From Faecalicoccus pleomorphus DSM 20574 (GTDB lineage Bacteria > Bacillota_I > Bacilli_A > Erysipelotrichales > Erysipelotrichaceae), in assembly GCF_000420345.1 (NCBI RefSeq), contig NZ_ATUT01000001.1:124001-188000 (forward strand): DNA of 64,000 bases, in the 5' to 3' direction. The notes under the pieces are model-generated. The model was not told the DNA's origin, made no database searches, and saw nothing but the letters and a program-made list of their open reading frames with translations. The position numbers and the translations under genes were made by a program. This document shows, in pieces, positions 52,919 through 62,393 of this stretch. Every line of letters begins with the position of its first letter. The first letter of the stretch is position 1.

Positions 52919-52927
52919 TGGTATAAT
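52919..52927 (+). promoter_or_regulatory. Extended -10 promoter of the Asp23 gene
   Basis: TGG followed by TATAAT (52922-52927) forms an extended -10 element. No clear -35 box accompanies it. Confidence 0.5.
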
Positions 52928-52953
52928 TGTTGATAGAAATGAGGGTGATTGAT

Positions 52954-53286
52954 ATGGCACAAGAATATATCACATTAGAAAACAGCAGTAATCTGGGAAC
53001 TGTACGTTTAAATAAAAGTGTTTTTACTTCCATTGCGTTAAACGTAATCGAAGAGGATGAAAACGTAAAGTTGGCAGAAACGACACGCTTGCGTAATTCC
53101 AATACATTATCTTCGGAAATTCATGATAATCAATTAACAATGAACATTCCTGTTCAAATTAACTACAAGGCAAACGTTTCTGATGTTTGCGCCAATCTTC
53201 AACACAAGATCTTTGAAAGTATTTCTTATATGACAGGTTTACAGCCTTCCTCCATTGAGGTACAGGTTGTCGGATTTATCTTTTAA
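52954..53286 (+). CDS. Asp23/Gls24-family protein
   Basis: This 110-residue protein fits the Asp23 (alkaline shock/Gls24) family: the core VFTSIALNVIEEDENVKLAE near 25, MNIPVQINYKANVSDVCANLQHKI near 65 and the terminal SSIEVQVVGFIF are characteristic. Members associate with the membrane or envelope under stress; the molecular role is not settled. The ATG at 52954 follows GAGGGTGA. It is a single-gene unit between promoter and terminator. Confidence 0.85.
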   Translation: MAQEYITLENSSNLGTVRLNKSVFTSIALNVIEEDENVKLAETTRLRNSNTLSSEIHDNQLTMNIPVQINYKANVSDVCANLQHKIFESISYMTGLQPSSIEVQVVGFIF

Positions 53287-53310
53287 GGAATCTTCGGATT
53301 CCTTTTTTTT
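53285..53310 (+). terminator. Intrinsic terminator of the Asp23 gene
   Basis: AAGGAATC and GATTCCTT form an 8-bp stem closed by the stable tetraloop TTCG, followed by six more T. Confidence 0.85.
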
Positions 53311-53327
53311 AAAAAGAAAGGAGAACT

Positions 53328-54230
53328 ATGGCAGTATCATTTGATGAATATCTTGTAGTAGGCATATCCAGCCGTGCTTTGTTCAATCTGGAAAAAGAGA
53401 ACGAGGTTTTTGAAACACAGGGACTGGATGCATATCGAGAATATCAATTATCCCATGAGGATGAGATCTTAGAGCCGGGAACGGGCTTTACATTAGTTAA
53501 TAATTTACTATCGATCAATGAAAAAACCGGTAAAAAGCTGGTGGAAGTCATCGTCATGTCCAGAAACTCGGCTGAGACATCGTTACGAATCATTAATTCT
53601 TTAGATCATTATGGTTTAGATATCAATCGAATGGCAATGAGCGGTGGAGAGAATATTTCGCGTTACTTAAAGGCCTTTGGCGTGGATTTGTTTTTATCCT
53701 CCAATGAGTTTGATGTCAGTGATGCGATCAATAATGGCTTTGCGGCCGGTCTTGTTTATAACACGGATCAAATTTATCGTACTGATAATGATCAGATTCG
53801 TATTGCCTTTGATGCCGATGCGGTTTTGTTTTCGGCGGAAAGTGAAAAAATCTTTCAGGAAAAAGGCTTAGATGCCTTTGTGAAAAACGAAGTAGAAAAT
53901 CAGGATCGGGCTTTAAAGAAAGGGCCTTTGGCAAAATTCTTATTATGTCTTGCCAATCTGCAACAAAACACAAGAGAATATCAACTGATTCGTACTGCTA
54001 TTGTGACCTCCAGAGATAAAAACAGTGGAAGACGAGTGTTAAAAACATTGCGAAAATGGAATATTGATGTAGATGAAGTCTTCTTTTTACAAGGTGCCAA
54101 TAAAGCGGCCATCTTAAAAAGCTTTGGCGCCAATATCTTTTTTGATGATCAAGATGTACATGGGCTTCCGGCCAGTGAAGTTGTACCGAGCGCCAGAGTG
54201 CTCTATAAGAAAGGACAGGAACCGAAATGA
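53328..54230 (+). CDS. Cytosolic 5'-nucleotidase family protein
   Basis: This 300-residue protein fits the cytosolic IA-like 5'-nucleotidase family: LVVGISSRALFNLEKENEVF at the start, EVIVMSRNSAETSLRIINSLDHYGLDI near 75, RIAFDADAVLFSAESE near 155 (Asp motif) and AIVTSRDKNSGRRVLKTLR near 230. It probably dephosphorylates nucleoside monophosphates. It is the first gene of the operon running into nusB (4-bp ATGA overlap). Confidence 0.85.
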   Translation: MAVSFDEYLVVGISSRALFNLEKENEVFETQGLDAYREYQLSHEDEILEPGTGFTLVNNLLSINEKTGKKLVEVIVMSRNSAETSLRIINSLDHYGLDINRMAMSGGENISRYLKAFGVDLFLSSNEFDVSDAINNGFAAGLVYNTDQIYRTDNDQIRIAFDADAVLFSAESEKIFQEKGLDAFVKNEVENQDRALKKGPLAKFLLCLANLQQNTREYQLIRTAIVTSRDKNSGRRVLKTLRKWNIDVDEVFFLQGANKAAILKSFGANIFFDDQDVHGLPASEVVPSARVLYKKGQEPK

Positions 54231-54604
54231 ATCGACATGAACAACGAGTAATTGCTTTAGAAACTATTTATCAAAACCTTCTTTTAAAAAAGGATATCCG
54301 GAAAGCTTTGTTTGAGTGTACGCACGGACAAAATGAGATCGATCCTTTTTTATACACTTTGACCATTGATTTGATGGATAAAAAAACTGCCTATCGCAAG
54401 GATATCGAATCTCGCCTGCGGGATGACTGGACCTTTGATCGGTTGAGTCTTCTGGAACAAACGATCTTGTTGATGGCCTATCAGGAATTCTATGTGATCC
54501 AGACACCCAAAGCTGTTGTCATCGATGAAGCTATCAACCTGGCTAAAGCGTATTGTGATGATTCCAGTTATAAGCTGATCAATGGAATCTTGGATCAGCT
54601 ATGA
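54227..54604 (+). CDS. nusB: Transcription antitermination factor NusB
   Basis: This 125-residue all-helical protein binds boxA RNA with S10 in rRNA antitermination. RHEQRVIALETIYQNLL at the start and LLEQTILLMAYQEFYVIQTPKAVVIDEAI near 75 are the family signatures. It overlaps xseA by 4 bases. Confidence 0.93.
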   Translation: MNRHEQRVIALETIYQNLLLKKDIRKALFECTHGQNEIDPFLYTLTIDLMDKKTAYRKDIESRLRDDWTFDRLSLLEQTILLMAYQEFYVIQTPKAVVIDEAINLAKAYCDDSSYKLINGILDQL

Positions 54605-55953
54605 AAGAAGAACGCGTTGTCCTTGTTTCCTCCGTATTGCAGCGAATCAAAGTCATCTTAACGCAAACCTTTGATTTCTCAACCGTATGGATTCAGGGAG
54701 AAATCAGCAATCTGACAAAGCATCGTTCCGGCCATTATTATTTTTCTTTAAAGGATTCCCGTGGGGAAATGAGCTGTGTCATGTTTTCTTCCTATGTCAA
54801 ACATCTGGATTTTTCATTGGAAGAGGGTATGAATGTGCAGGTACAGGGAAGTGTCAATGTCTATGAAGTGCGAGGCTCCTTACAACTTTATGTCAAGCGT
54901 ATTCGTCAAGATGGAATGGGTGCTTTGTTTTTAGAATACCAGAAACGCTATAAACGATTGTTGGAAGAAGGATACTTTGATCAAAGTCATAAAAAAGATA
55001 AACCGGAATGGTTTGAACACGTAGCCATTATTACGGCTAAAGAAGGAGCCGCCTTGCAGGATGCACTTAAGACGATCCAAAGACGATGGCCGATGTTGAA
55101 GGTAACTTTATATCCGGCTTATGTACAGGGGAATTTGGCCCCGGCTTCCTTGATCAAACAAATACAAAAGGCGGATCAAAAAGGTTATGATGCCTTACTC
55201 ATCATTCGTGGTGGAGGAAGCTTTGAAGATTTATTTTGTTTTAACGATGAAGAACTTGTCAAGACTCTCTATCAGTGTAAAACCTATACGGTCAGTGGAG
55301 TAGGACACGAAGTGGATACGACTTTATGTGATTTGGTTTGTGATCATCGTGCAGTAACACCCACAGCAGCTGCACAATGGGTAACACCCGATCAACATGA
55401 AATTATTGAACAGTTAACTTTGAAAACCAAACAGCTGGAGCTATCCATGAAACATATCTTTGAACGCTATCGGCAACAATATCAGCTGCTTCAACAAAAT
55501 CCGTATTTAAAAGAACCACTTTCCTGGGCTTATGAAAAACAACTGAAACTGGATTCTATGCATCAGGCTTTGGAACAAACGGCCTTGCAGTGGATTTCCA
55601 GAAAGGAAACCATTCGTCAACGAAAACAGGAAATGTCCTATCAGCTTCAAAAGAAGATGGAATTTGCCTTAACTTCGATGCAGTATAAAGAACAACAGTT
55701 AGAAGAGCGCATGCATCAATTTAAGCGTTCCCGAAAGCAGCAATTGGAAAAGAATGCGGCATTATTGGACGCGTTTAGTCCTTTAAAGACATTATCCCGC
55801 GGCTATTCCATTGCGACAAAGGACAATAACATTATCAAAAGTATTCAACAGGTGCAAAAACAAGATGCGTTGCAGCTGCAGGTAGAGGATGGCTGTATTC
55901 ATGTCAGAGTTACAAATAAGGAGGAAAAGGAGCTATGGCACAAAAAAAGTTAA
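54601..55953 (+). CDS. xseA: Exodeoxyribonuclease VII large subunit
   Basis: This 450-residue nuclease subunit degrades single-stranded DNA from both ends. An OB-fold (VWIQGEISNLTKHRSGHYYFSLKD) occupies the first 100 residues, the catalytic domain has ALLIIRGGGSFEDLFCFNDEEL near 200 and VSGVGHEVDTTLCDLVCDHRAVTPTAAAQ near 230, and a long coiled coil follows. It overlaps xseB by 19 bases. Confidence 0.96.
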   Translation: MKEERVVLVSSVLQRIKVILTQTFDFSTVWIQGEISNLTKHRSGHYYFSLKDSRGEMSCVMFSSYVKHLDFSLEEGMNVQVQGSVNVYEVRGSLQLYVKRIRQDGMGALFLEYQKRYKRLLEEGYFDQSHKKDKPEWFEHVAIITAKEGAALQDALKTIQRRWPMLKVTLYPAYVQGNLAPASLIKQIQKADQKGYDALLIIRGGGSFEDLFCFNDEELVKTLYQCKTYTVSGVGHEVDTTLCDLVCDHRAVTPTAAAQWVTPDQHEIIEQLTLKTKQLELSMKHIFERYRQQYQLLQQNPYLKEPLSWAYEKQLKLDSMHQALEQTALQWISRKETIRQRKQEMSYQLQKKMEFALTSMQYKEQQLEERMHQFKRSRKQQLEKNAALLDAFSPLKTLSRGYSIATKDNNIIKSIQQVQKQDALQLQVEDGCIHVRVTNKEEKELWHKKS

Positions 55954-56150
55954 AGTTTCAGGAAGCCATGAAACGATTGGATGAAATCGTAAATGCGTTA
56001 AATCAAAACGATCTGGATTTAGAAGAGGCCATGTCACTCTTTGAAGAAGGATTAAAACTTTCCAAACAATGTTCAGATCAGCTAAAGACCTTTGAAGATC
56101 GAATGGATCAGCTGTTACACCAACAAGAGGAGACAAATGATGAACAATAA
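55935..56150 (+). CDS. xseB: Exodeoxyribonuclease VII small subunit
   Basis: This 71-residue protein is a helical hairpin that binds the coiled coil of XseA. KFQEAMKRLDEIVNALNQNDLDLEEAM and LFEEGLKLSKQC are diagnostic. GGAGGAAAAGG precedes it and it overlaps ispA at the 3' end. Confidence 0.95.
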   Translation: MAQKKLKFQEAMKRLDEIVNALNQNDLDLEEAMSLFEEGLKLSKQCSDQLKTFEDRMDQLLHQQEETNDEQ

Positions 56151-56985
56151 AGACTTTGAAGACTATTTGCGCCAACAAGCTACAGTTGGTCTTCCTTCAC
56201 GTACCAAAGAAGCAATGACATATTCATTGATGAATGGGGGAAAACGCATTCGTCCGCTGATCTTATTTAGTCTTTTAAAAGACTATGGATTTAAAGAACA
56301 GCTGGGCTATCCCTGTGGCTGTGCCATTGAGATGATTCACACCTACTCTTTGATTCATGATGATCTGCCCTGTATGGATGATGATGATCTGCGACGGGGA
56401 AAACCAAGCTGCCATAAAGCCTATGATGAGGCAACTGCGGTTTTAGCCGGCGATGCACTTTTAACTAGAGCGTTTCAAGTCGTATTGGAATCCCAATGCT
56501 CATCAGAAAAGAAATGTGCTCTGGTTTCTAACCTCACTGAATATTCCGGAATCGATGGAATGATCTACGGACAAGATTTGGATATGAAAGCAGAAACGCT
56601 AACCGATGCACATTTTGAAGATCTTCAGGAAATTGAAGTGTATAAAACTGCCAAGCTATTGACATTGCCTATGGTATGTGCAGCTATTTTAGCAGATAAA
56701 GAACAGGATATACCAGTTTTAAAAGAAATTGGAGTGCATCTAGGTATCCAATTTCAGGTACAGGATGATATTTTAGATGTAACAAGTTCTGCCACTGCTT
56801 TAGGGAAATCGACCAGTGATACGCAAAATAATAAATTGACGGCGGTATCGCTATTAGGATTAGAAGAATCACAAAACTTAGTGGCAAAGCTGGATCAACA
56901 AATCCAAAGTTTGTTAAATGATTTATCGACATCCACATCATCCTTTCAGAAAATCTTAGATTTTTTAATTCATCGAACCTGTTAA
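56140..56985 (+). CDS. ispA: Farnesyl diphosphate synthase (polyprenyl synthetase)
   Basis: This 281-residue trans-prenyltransferase condenses isopentenyl and dimethylallyl diphosphates to farnesyl diphosphate. HDDLPCMDDDDLRRGKP near 80 is the first Asp-rich motif and FQVQDDILDVTSSATALGK near 205 the second. Two adjacent ATGs exist (56137, 56140); the second is 7 bases from GAGGAG and is preferred. It precedes dxs, giving two isoprenoid genes in a row. Confidence 0.94.
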   Translation: MNNKDFEDYLRQQATVGLPSRTKEAMTYSLMNGGKRIRPLILFSLLKDYGFKEQLGYPCGCAIEMIHTYSLIHDDLPCMDDDDLRRGKPSCHKAYDEATAVLAGDALLTRAFQVVLESQCSSEKKCALVSNLTEYSGIDGMIYGQDLDMKAETLTDAHFEDLQEIEVYKTAKLLTLPMVCAAILADKEQDIPVLKEIGVHLGIQFQVQDDILDVTSSATALGKSTSDTQNNKLTAVSLLGLEESQNLVAKLDQQIQSLLNDLSTSTSSFQKILDFLIHRTC

Positions 56986-57005
56986 AAGAAAAGAGGTAAA
57001 AAGCT

Positions 57006-58859
57006 ATGCGTCTATACGATATTGAATCACCGGATCAGATTCGATCTTTGACAATACCACAATTAAATGCTTTGGCTGAGGACATTCGTCATTTTTTGAT
57101 TCATTCGATTTCGAAGACCGGCGGCCATTTATCCAGCAATTTAGGTATCGTAGAGACAACGATTGCCATGCATTATGTATTTCACGGCCCACAGGATAAA
57201 ATGATCTTTGACGTGGGGCATCAGGCTTATGTACATAAGATTTTGACCGGACGATCGACTTTGTTTCCTACACTTCGTCAATTAGACGGGCTTTCGGGGT
57301 TTCAAAAGCGCAAGGAAAGTGTTTATGACTGTTGGGAAGCCGGTCATTCCTCGACATCTTTAAGTGCGGCTCTAGGCTATGCAGCGGCAAGAGATATCTT
57401 ACATCAGGATTATAATGTCGTAGCATTAATTGGTGATGGAGCGATTACCAGTGGTATGAGCATGGAGGCTTTAAATGATATCGGCGCACAAAAGCGAAAG
57501 ATGATCATTATTTTTAATGACAATAATATGTCTATTTCCAAAAACCATGGTGGCATGGAAAAACGGATCACTTCAATTCGTAGCTCACGTGTTTATCGAA
57601 ATGTTAAACAGGATGTAAAGGGAAGTCTGGATCATAATAAATTCGGGACGGAAACCTTAAAGTTTATGACTGCTTTTCGAGACCGCTTAAAAAAAGGGTT
57701 GATCGATGCTCCTTTATTTGAAGAATTTAACTTAGACTATATGGGACCGGTCAATGGGCATAATATTGCCGAATTGATCAAAGTTTTTGAAACTGCCAAA
57801 GAACATGATGGACCGATCGTTGTGCATGTTCGAACAAAAAAAGGAAAAGGATACAGCTTTGCCGAGCAAGATACGGTGGGAAAATGGCACGGTGTATCGC
57901 CATTTAATATCGCGACCGGGCAGTCCTTGATGAAGCTGCCGCCAAATGAAAAAAGCTGGTCACAGATCATCAGCGATGCCTTGATACAGCTTGCCAAAAA
58001 GGATCCAAAGATCGTTGCGATCACACCGGCTATGGCACAGGGAAGCAAGTTGATGAAGTTTGCGAAGATGTTTCCTGATCGATTCTTTGACTGTGGTATT
58101 GCCGAACAACATGCGATCACGATGGCTTGCGGTATGTCCTTAGGCGGACTGCATCCTTTTGTCAGCGTGTATTCCTCTTTTCTTCAGCGAGCTTATGATC
58201 AGATGAACCATGATCTGGCGCGTATGAATCTTCCGGTTGTTGTAGGTATTGATCGTGCCGGTCTTGTCGGTGATGATGGGGAGACCCATCAGGGTGTTTT
58301 TGATATTGCGATGTTACGAAGCATTCCTAATCTGATTCTTTCGCAGCCAAAAGATGCCAAAGAAGCGTATGATCTTATATATACTGCTTTTACATCCGGT
58401 AAACCTTTCTGTATTCGTTATCCACGTGGACAGGCTATGGTTCCGGAAACTATCACTTTTGACTCGATTCCGATTGGATCATGGACCAAGAAACAGTTTG
58501 GTTTACATCCAAAGGGAATCATCATTGCCTATGGGCCGGATGTAGAGCGCATAGAACATACGGTGCAGGAAAATGAATATGAGATGATTGTTGTCAATGC
58601 ACGCTTCTTTAAACCCATCGACGAACATCTTTTAACTTCTTTATTGAATTTGAATTTGCCAATCTATGTTTTTGAAACGGATGTAACGATAGGTGGTTTA
58701 TCCAGTGCCATTCTGGAGTTCCAAAATCAATATAAAAATAAAATCCATATTTTGGGAATTTCAGATCACTTTGTCGAACATGGATCAATTCGTGCATTAC
58801 GCAAAAAAGAGCATATCGATCTGGAGTCGTTGTTTAAGGAAATTGATGCTCATGAATAA
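57006..58859 (+). CDS. dxs: 1-deoxy-D-xylulose-5-phosphate synthase
   Basis: This 617-residue thiamine diphosphate enzyme joins pyruvate and glyceraldehyde-3-phosphate, the first step of the methylerythritol phosphate pathway. FDVGHQAYVHKILTGR near 65, the ThDP/metal motif GDGAITSGMSMEALNDIG near 145 with ending in FNDNNMSIS, and the transketolase-like central domain (DCGIAEQHAITMACGMSLGG near 360) are all present. It shows that this organism uses the MEP route. Confidence 0.96.
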   Translation: MRLYDIESPDQIRSLTIPQLNALAEDIRHFLIHSISKTGGHLSSNLGIVETTIAMHYVFHGPQDKMIFDVGHQAYVHKILTGRSTLFPTLRQLDGLSGFQKRKESVYDCWEAGHSSTSLSAALGYAAARDILHQDYNVVALIGDGAITSGMSMEALNDIGAQKRKMIIIFNDNNMSISKNHGGMEKRITSIRSSRVYRNVKQDVKGSLDHNKFGTETLKFMTAFRDRLKKGLIDAPLFEEFNLDYMGPVNGHNIAELIKVFETAKEHDGPIVVHVRTKKGKGYSFAEQDTVGKWHGVSPFNIATGQSLMKLPPNEKSWSQIISDALIQLAKKDPKIVAITPAMAQGSKLMKFAKMFPDRFFDCGIAEQHAITMACGMSLGGLHPFVSVYSSFLQRAYDQMNHDLARMNLPVVVGIDRAGLVGDDGETHQGVFDIAMLRSIPNLILSQPKDAKEAYDLIYTAFTSGKPFCIRYPRGQAMVPETITFDSIPIGSWTKKQFGLHPKGIIIAYGPDVERIEHTVQENEYEMIVVNARFFKPIDEHLLTSLLNLNLPIYVFETDVTIGGLSSAILEFQNQYKNKIHILGISDHFVEHGSIRALRKKEHIDLESLFKEIDAHE

Positions 58860-59574
58860 GGTGCGTTTGGATGTAGCCTGTGTTGCGTTAGGAAAAACAC
58901 GCACAAAAGCACAAGATTTGATTAAGGATGGCAAGGTCAAGGTCAATGGAAAAGTGATTTCAAAGCCTAGTACTCTGGTCTTAGAATCCGATTCGGTTGA
59001 AATCGATGATGCGGATACCTATGTTTCCAGAGGGGCTTATAAACTAAAGGGTTGTTTAGATTCTCTTGCCATCGATCTTAGAGATCAGATTTGTTTGGAT
59101 ATTGGTGCCAGTACCGGCGGCTTTACCCAGGTTTGTCTGGATAAAGGTGCTAAAAAAGTCTATGCCCTGGATGTTGGTCATTTACAACTGGATCCTTTAT
59201 TAGATCAGGATGCCCGTGTGATCAAAATGGAGGGGCGTAATGCTCGTTATATTGAAACTTCCTGGTTTGAAGATTCGATTGATTTTCTATGTATGGATGT
59301 CAGTTTTATCTCTTGTAAGACCATATTAGAACCGGTATTTTCTAAACTAAAGCCTGAACATTGTGCTATATTGATCAAACCACAGTTTGAATGTGGCCCG
59401 CAATACTTAAATACAAAAGGTGTTTTAAAAAGTGAAAAGATAAGAAATAAGATCGTTGAAGACATAAAACATTTTGTCTTACAAACATATCAAGATGTTG
59501 TCGTAGAAAAAAGTCAGATTCAGGGACGTCACGGCAACCAGGAATATATGCTTTATGCGAGAGGAAGAAGGTGA
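58852..59574 (+). CDS. tlyA: TlyA-family rRNA 2'-O-methyltransferase
   Basis: This 240-residue protein has an N-terminal S4 domain (VRLDVACVALGKTRTKAQDLI) and an FtsJ-type methyltransferase domain with CLDIGASTGGFTQVCLDKGA near 85 and LIKPQFECGP near 185. Family members methylate ribose in 16S and 23S rRNA and some are called hemolysins. The ATG at 58852 overlaps the end of dxs by 8 bases; an ATG at 58846 in the same frame is also possible. Confidence 0.92.
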   Translation: MNKVRLDVACVALGKTRTKAQDLIKDGKVKVNGKVISKPSTLVLESDSVEIDDADTYVSRGAYKLKGCLDSLAIDLRDQICLDIGASTGGFTQVCLDKGAKKVYALDVGHLQLDPLLDQDARVIKMEGRNARYIETSWFEDSIDFLCMDVSFISCKTILEPVFSKLKPEHCAILIKPQFECGPQYLNTKGVLKSEKIRNKIVEDIKHFVLQTYQDVVVEKSQIQGRHGNQEYMLYARGRR

Positions 59575-59578
59575 CAAA

Positions 59579-61228
59579 ATGATTGAACAGCTTATGGTAA
59601 AGGATTACATACTATTTGAATCGGCGTTGATTGATTATAATACAGGCATGAGCGTTATAACCGGGGAAACTGGTGCCGGAAAGAGCCTTTTAATCGATGC
59701 GATCGGTTATCTGATGGGAAATCGTATTCAGGGGAATATCATCCGTAAGGGAAAAGAAAAATGTATCCTACAGATGGTTTTAAGCAAGCCTTCCCCGGCT
59801 GTTTGCCAACAGTTGGAAGACAATGGTTTTGAAGTCGATGATGTTTTGATTATCCAAAGAACTATCAACCAACAACAAAAGAGCACGATTCGTATTAACC
59901 AGCAGATCACGACCAATCATTTTGTCCGCCAGATTGTTTCTCAGATTGTTGATATTCATTCGCAGCAAGATACCTTTTATTTAATGGATTCTTCTGTTCA
60001 ACTGGATTTGTTGGATCAATATGCACAAACACTTAATTTAAGAAAAAAGACAAAAGAAGCTTATCATCTTTATGTTCAGGCTTTACAGACATATTCTGAC
60101 ACCAAAGAAAAACAGTTGAGTGCAGATCAATTAGACCTTTATACAGCACAACTTAATGAAATTGAAGAATTATGGATGCCGCAGGAAGAATATGACCAGC
60201 TGCAAAATAAGATTCAAGAACAATCGCGCGCTCAAAAAACAATAGAAGATTTATCCGAGTGCATTTATCTATTGGATCATGAGAATGGTTTAAGTGATCA
60301 ACTTTACACGTTCTATAAAAAGCTGCAGTCAATCCAGACATTTGCAGATTCTGAAAGCTATGTTCATGATGTGTACTATCAAGTTATGGAAATATCGGAA
60401 CAGTTAAAAAAGGAGAAAGATCGTATCTTGCAGGATGCGGAAAATTTGGATCAGTTACAAGATCAGCAGTATCGTTTAAAAAAGGCTATTCGAAAATATG
60501 GCGGTTCTTTAGAAGCCATGACGCAAAGAAAACAGGAAATCATGGATCAGATCGATCTGATTTTGCATCGCGAGGATCTCTTAGAAAAGTTGAAAAAAGA
60601 TTTGGATGCGAAAAAGGAAGCTTACGATACGCTTGCATTGGAACTATCACAAAAGCGACAACGTGTCTTTAAGAAACTAAGTACATCCTTAGAAACACAT
60701 TTCAAAGATTTGATGCTGGAACATGCTCGCTTTCAGGTGGCTTGTAATCCCAAATCAGCCGGTGCTACGGGAATCGATGATATTGAATTTCAGGTATCTA
60801 TGAATCCCGGACAACCTTTCACTTCTTTAAAACAGTCGGCATCCGGTGGAGAGCTTTCTCGTTTGATGTTAGCGTTAAAGGTGGTCTTTCATTCCAAAGA
60901 AGATACGCAGACACTGATTTTTGATGAAATCGATACCGGTGTCAGCGGGAAGGTTGCCTTTAAGATGGGAGAAAAGATGTATGTCTTATCGAAACAATAT
61001 CAGGTTCTTTGTATCACACATTTAGCCAGTGTTGCGGCCTGGGCCGATACGCATTATCGTGTGGTAAAAGAAGTGGTTGGACAAGAAAGTCAGACAAAAG
61101 TGGAGTCATTAAATGCCCAACAAACAATCGACGAACTGGCGATGATGACAAGCGGACAGATCAGTTCTCGTTCTCAAAATGCGGCTTTGGAGTTAAAAGA
61201 GCGTATTCAGGAGATACTGCATGGCTAG
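59579..61228 (+). CDS. recN: DNA repair protein RecN
   Basis: This 549-residue SMC-like ATPase helps repair double-strand breaks. GMSVITGETGAGKSLLIDAIGYLMGNR near 25 is Walker A, IVDIHSQQDTFYLMD near 120 the family Q-loop, a long coiled coil spans about 150-370, SASGGELSRLMLALK near 425 is the signature and LIFDEIDTGVSGKVA near 455 Walker B. AAGGTG precedes the ATG at 59579. It overlaps dinB by 8 bases. Confidence 0.96.
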   Translation: MIEQLMVKDYILFESALIDYNTGMSVITGETGAGKSLLIDAIGYLMGNRIQGNIIRKGKEKCILQMVLSKPSPAVCQQLEDNGFEVDDVLIIQRTINQQQKSTIRINQQITTNHFVRQIVSQIVDIHSQQDTFYLMDSSVQLDLLDQYAQTLNLRKKTKEAYHLYVQALQTYSDTKEKQLSADQLDLYTAQLNEIEELWMPQEEYDQLQNKIQEQSRAQKTIEDLSECIYLLDHENGLSDQLYTFYKKLQSIQTFADSESYVHDVYYQVMEISEQLKKEKDRILQDAENLDQLQDQQYRLKKAIRKYGGSLEAMTQRKQEIMDQIDLILHREDLLEKLKKDLDAKKEAYDTLALELSQKRQRVFKKLSTSLETHFKDLMLEHARFQVACNPKSAGATGIDDIEFQVSMNPGQPFTSLKQSASGGELSRLMLALKVVFHSKEDTQTLIFDEIDTGVSGKVAFKMGEKMYVLSKQYQVLCITHLASVAAWADTHYRVVKEVVGQESQTKVESLNAQQTIDELAMMTSGQISSRSQNAALELKERIQEILHG

Positions 61229-62393
61229 AGTGTTGTTTCATGTGGATTTGAATGCGTTTTTTGCCTCCTGCGAAGAGTTGAAAAATCCTTCTTTAAAAGG
61301 CAAGCCTATGGCGGTTGGTTCACTTTCCAAGCGAGGAGTATTATCTACGGCCAATTATGCAGCCAGAAAAGAAGGTGTGCATGCAGCTATGCCGGTCTAT
61401 GAGGCTTTACGAAAGTGTCCTTCTTTAATCATCGTTCAGGGAGATTATCAATACTATCGATCGGTCAGTGCTCAGTTTTTTGAATTTTTGCGCCAATACA
61501 CGACACTTTTAGAACCCTGTAGTATCGATGAATGTTTTATGGATGTGACTGAAGTTATTGCACATTATAAACGCCCTTTGGATTTAGCCTTTGAAATTCA
61601 GGATGAATTGATCGAACGCCTGGGATTGAGCGTGTCCATCGGTGTCGCACCGACTCGCTTTCTGGCAAAAATGGCCAGTGATATGAAAAAGCCAAGAGGT
61701 ATTACGGTTTTAAGAAAGGCCGAAATCGAACAAAAACTTTATCCTTTGCCCATCGAAGCTATTGTCGGATTAGGTAAGAAGACCGTTCCTTTGTTGAAGG
61801 AAAAGGGAATTACAACGATTGGTGAACTGGCTGATAAGAAAAACGAGAGTCTGGTTCTTCAAATTCTGGGAAGAAACGGTTATGCGCTTTTACAAAAGGT
61901 GCATGGACAAAGCAGCGATCAATTACAAGTTTCCAGTACACGTAAAAGCATTTCTCTTTCCAGAACCTATGAACAAGATTTTTATACGATGGATGAAGTT
62001 TTGGTTCAGGCTCGTTATTTGACCCAGCATTTATGCGATAAAATGATACGAGAGCATCAGATGGGACAGCTTGTATCGGTATCCTTGCGTGATACGGAAT
62101 TCCACAACATCGTTCGCTCCCAAAATTTAGGACAATATACCAATCAGTTTCCACTGATCTATCAGGCAGTATCCAATTTGATCGAAGAAAATTTTGAACC
62201 GATTGGATATCGTCATATCGGAATTCATGTCGGTTCAATCAAAGACCAGGAGAAAATTCTTCATCAACCTTCTATTTTTGAAGTTCCGCAACATGATACA
62301 GACTGGATCTTAAACAAGCTGAATCGAAAAATGGATCAACAAGTATTTATGAAAGCGAGTGACCTTTTAAAAAATGGAAATCAACAAAAGTGA
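61221..62393 (+). CDS. dinB: DNA polymerase IV (Y family)
   Basis: This 390-residue translesion polymerase has the Y-family catalytic carboxylates in FHVDLNAFFASCEE near 7 and CSIDECFMDV near 100. The little-finger domain starts near 235 (KSISLSRTYEQDF). Its coupling to recN places two DNA damage genes together; no SOS box was recognised upstream, since it lies inside the operon. It overlaps the next gene by 20 bases. Confidence 0.95.
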   Translation: MARVLFHVDLNAFFASCEELKNPSLKGKPMAVGSLSKRGVLSTANYAARKEGVHAAMPVYEALRKCPSLIIVQGDYQYYRSVSAQFFEFLRQYTTLLEPCSIDECFMDVTEVIAHYKRPLDLAFEIQDELIERLGLSVSIGVAPTRFLAKMASDMKKPRGITVLRKAEIEQKLYPLPIEAIVGLGKKTVPLLKEKGITTIGELADKKNESLVLQILGRNGYALLQKVHGQSSDQLQVSSTRKSISLSRTYEQDFYTMDEVLVQARYLTQHLCDKMIREHQMGQLVSVSLRDTEFHNIVRSQNLGQYTNQFPLIYQAVSNLIEENFEPIGYRHIGIHVGSIKDQEKILHQPSIFEVPQHDTDWILNKLNRKMDQQVFMKASDLLKNGNQQK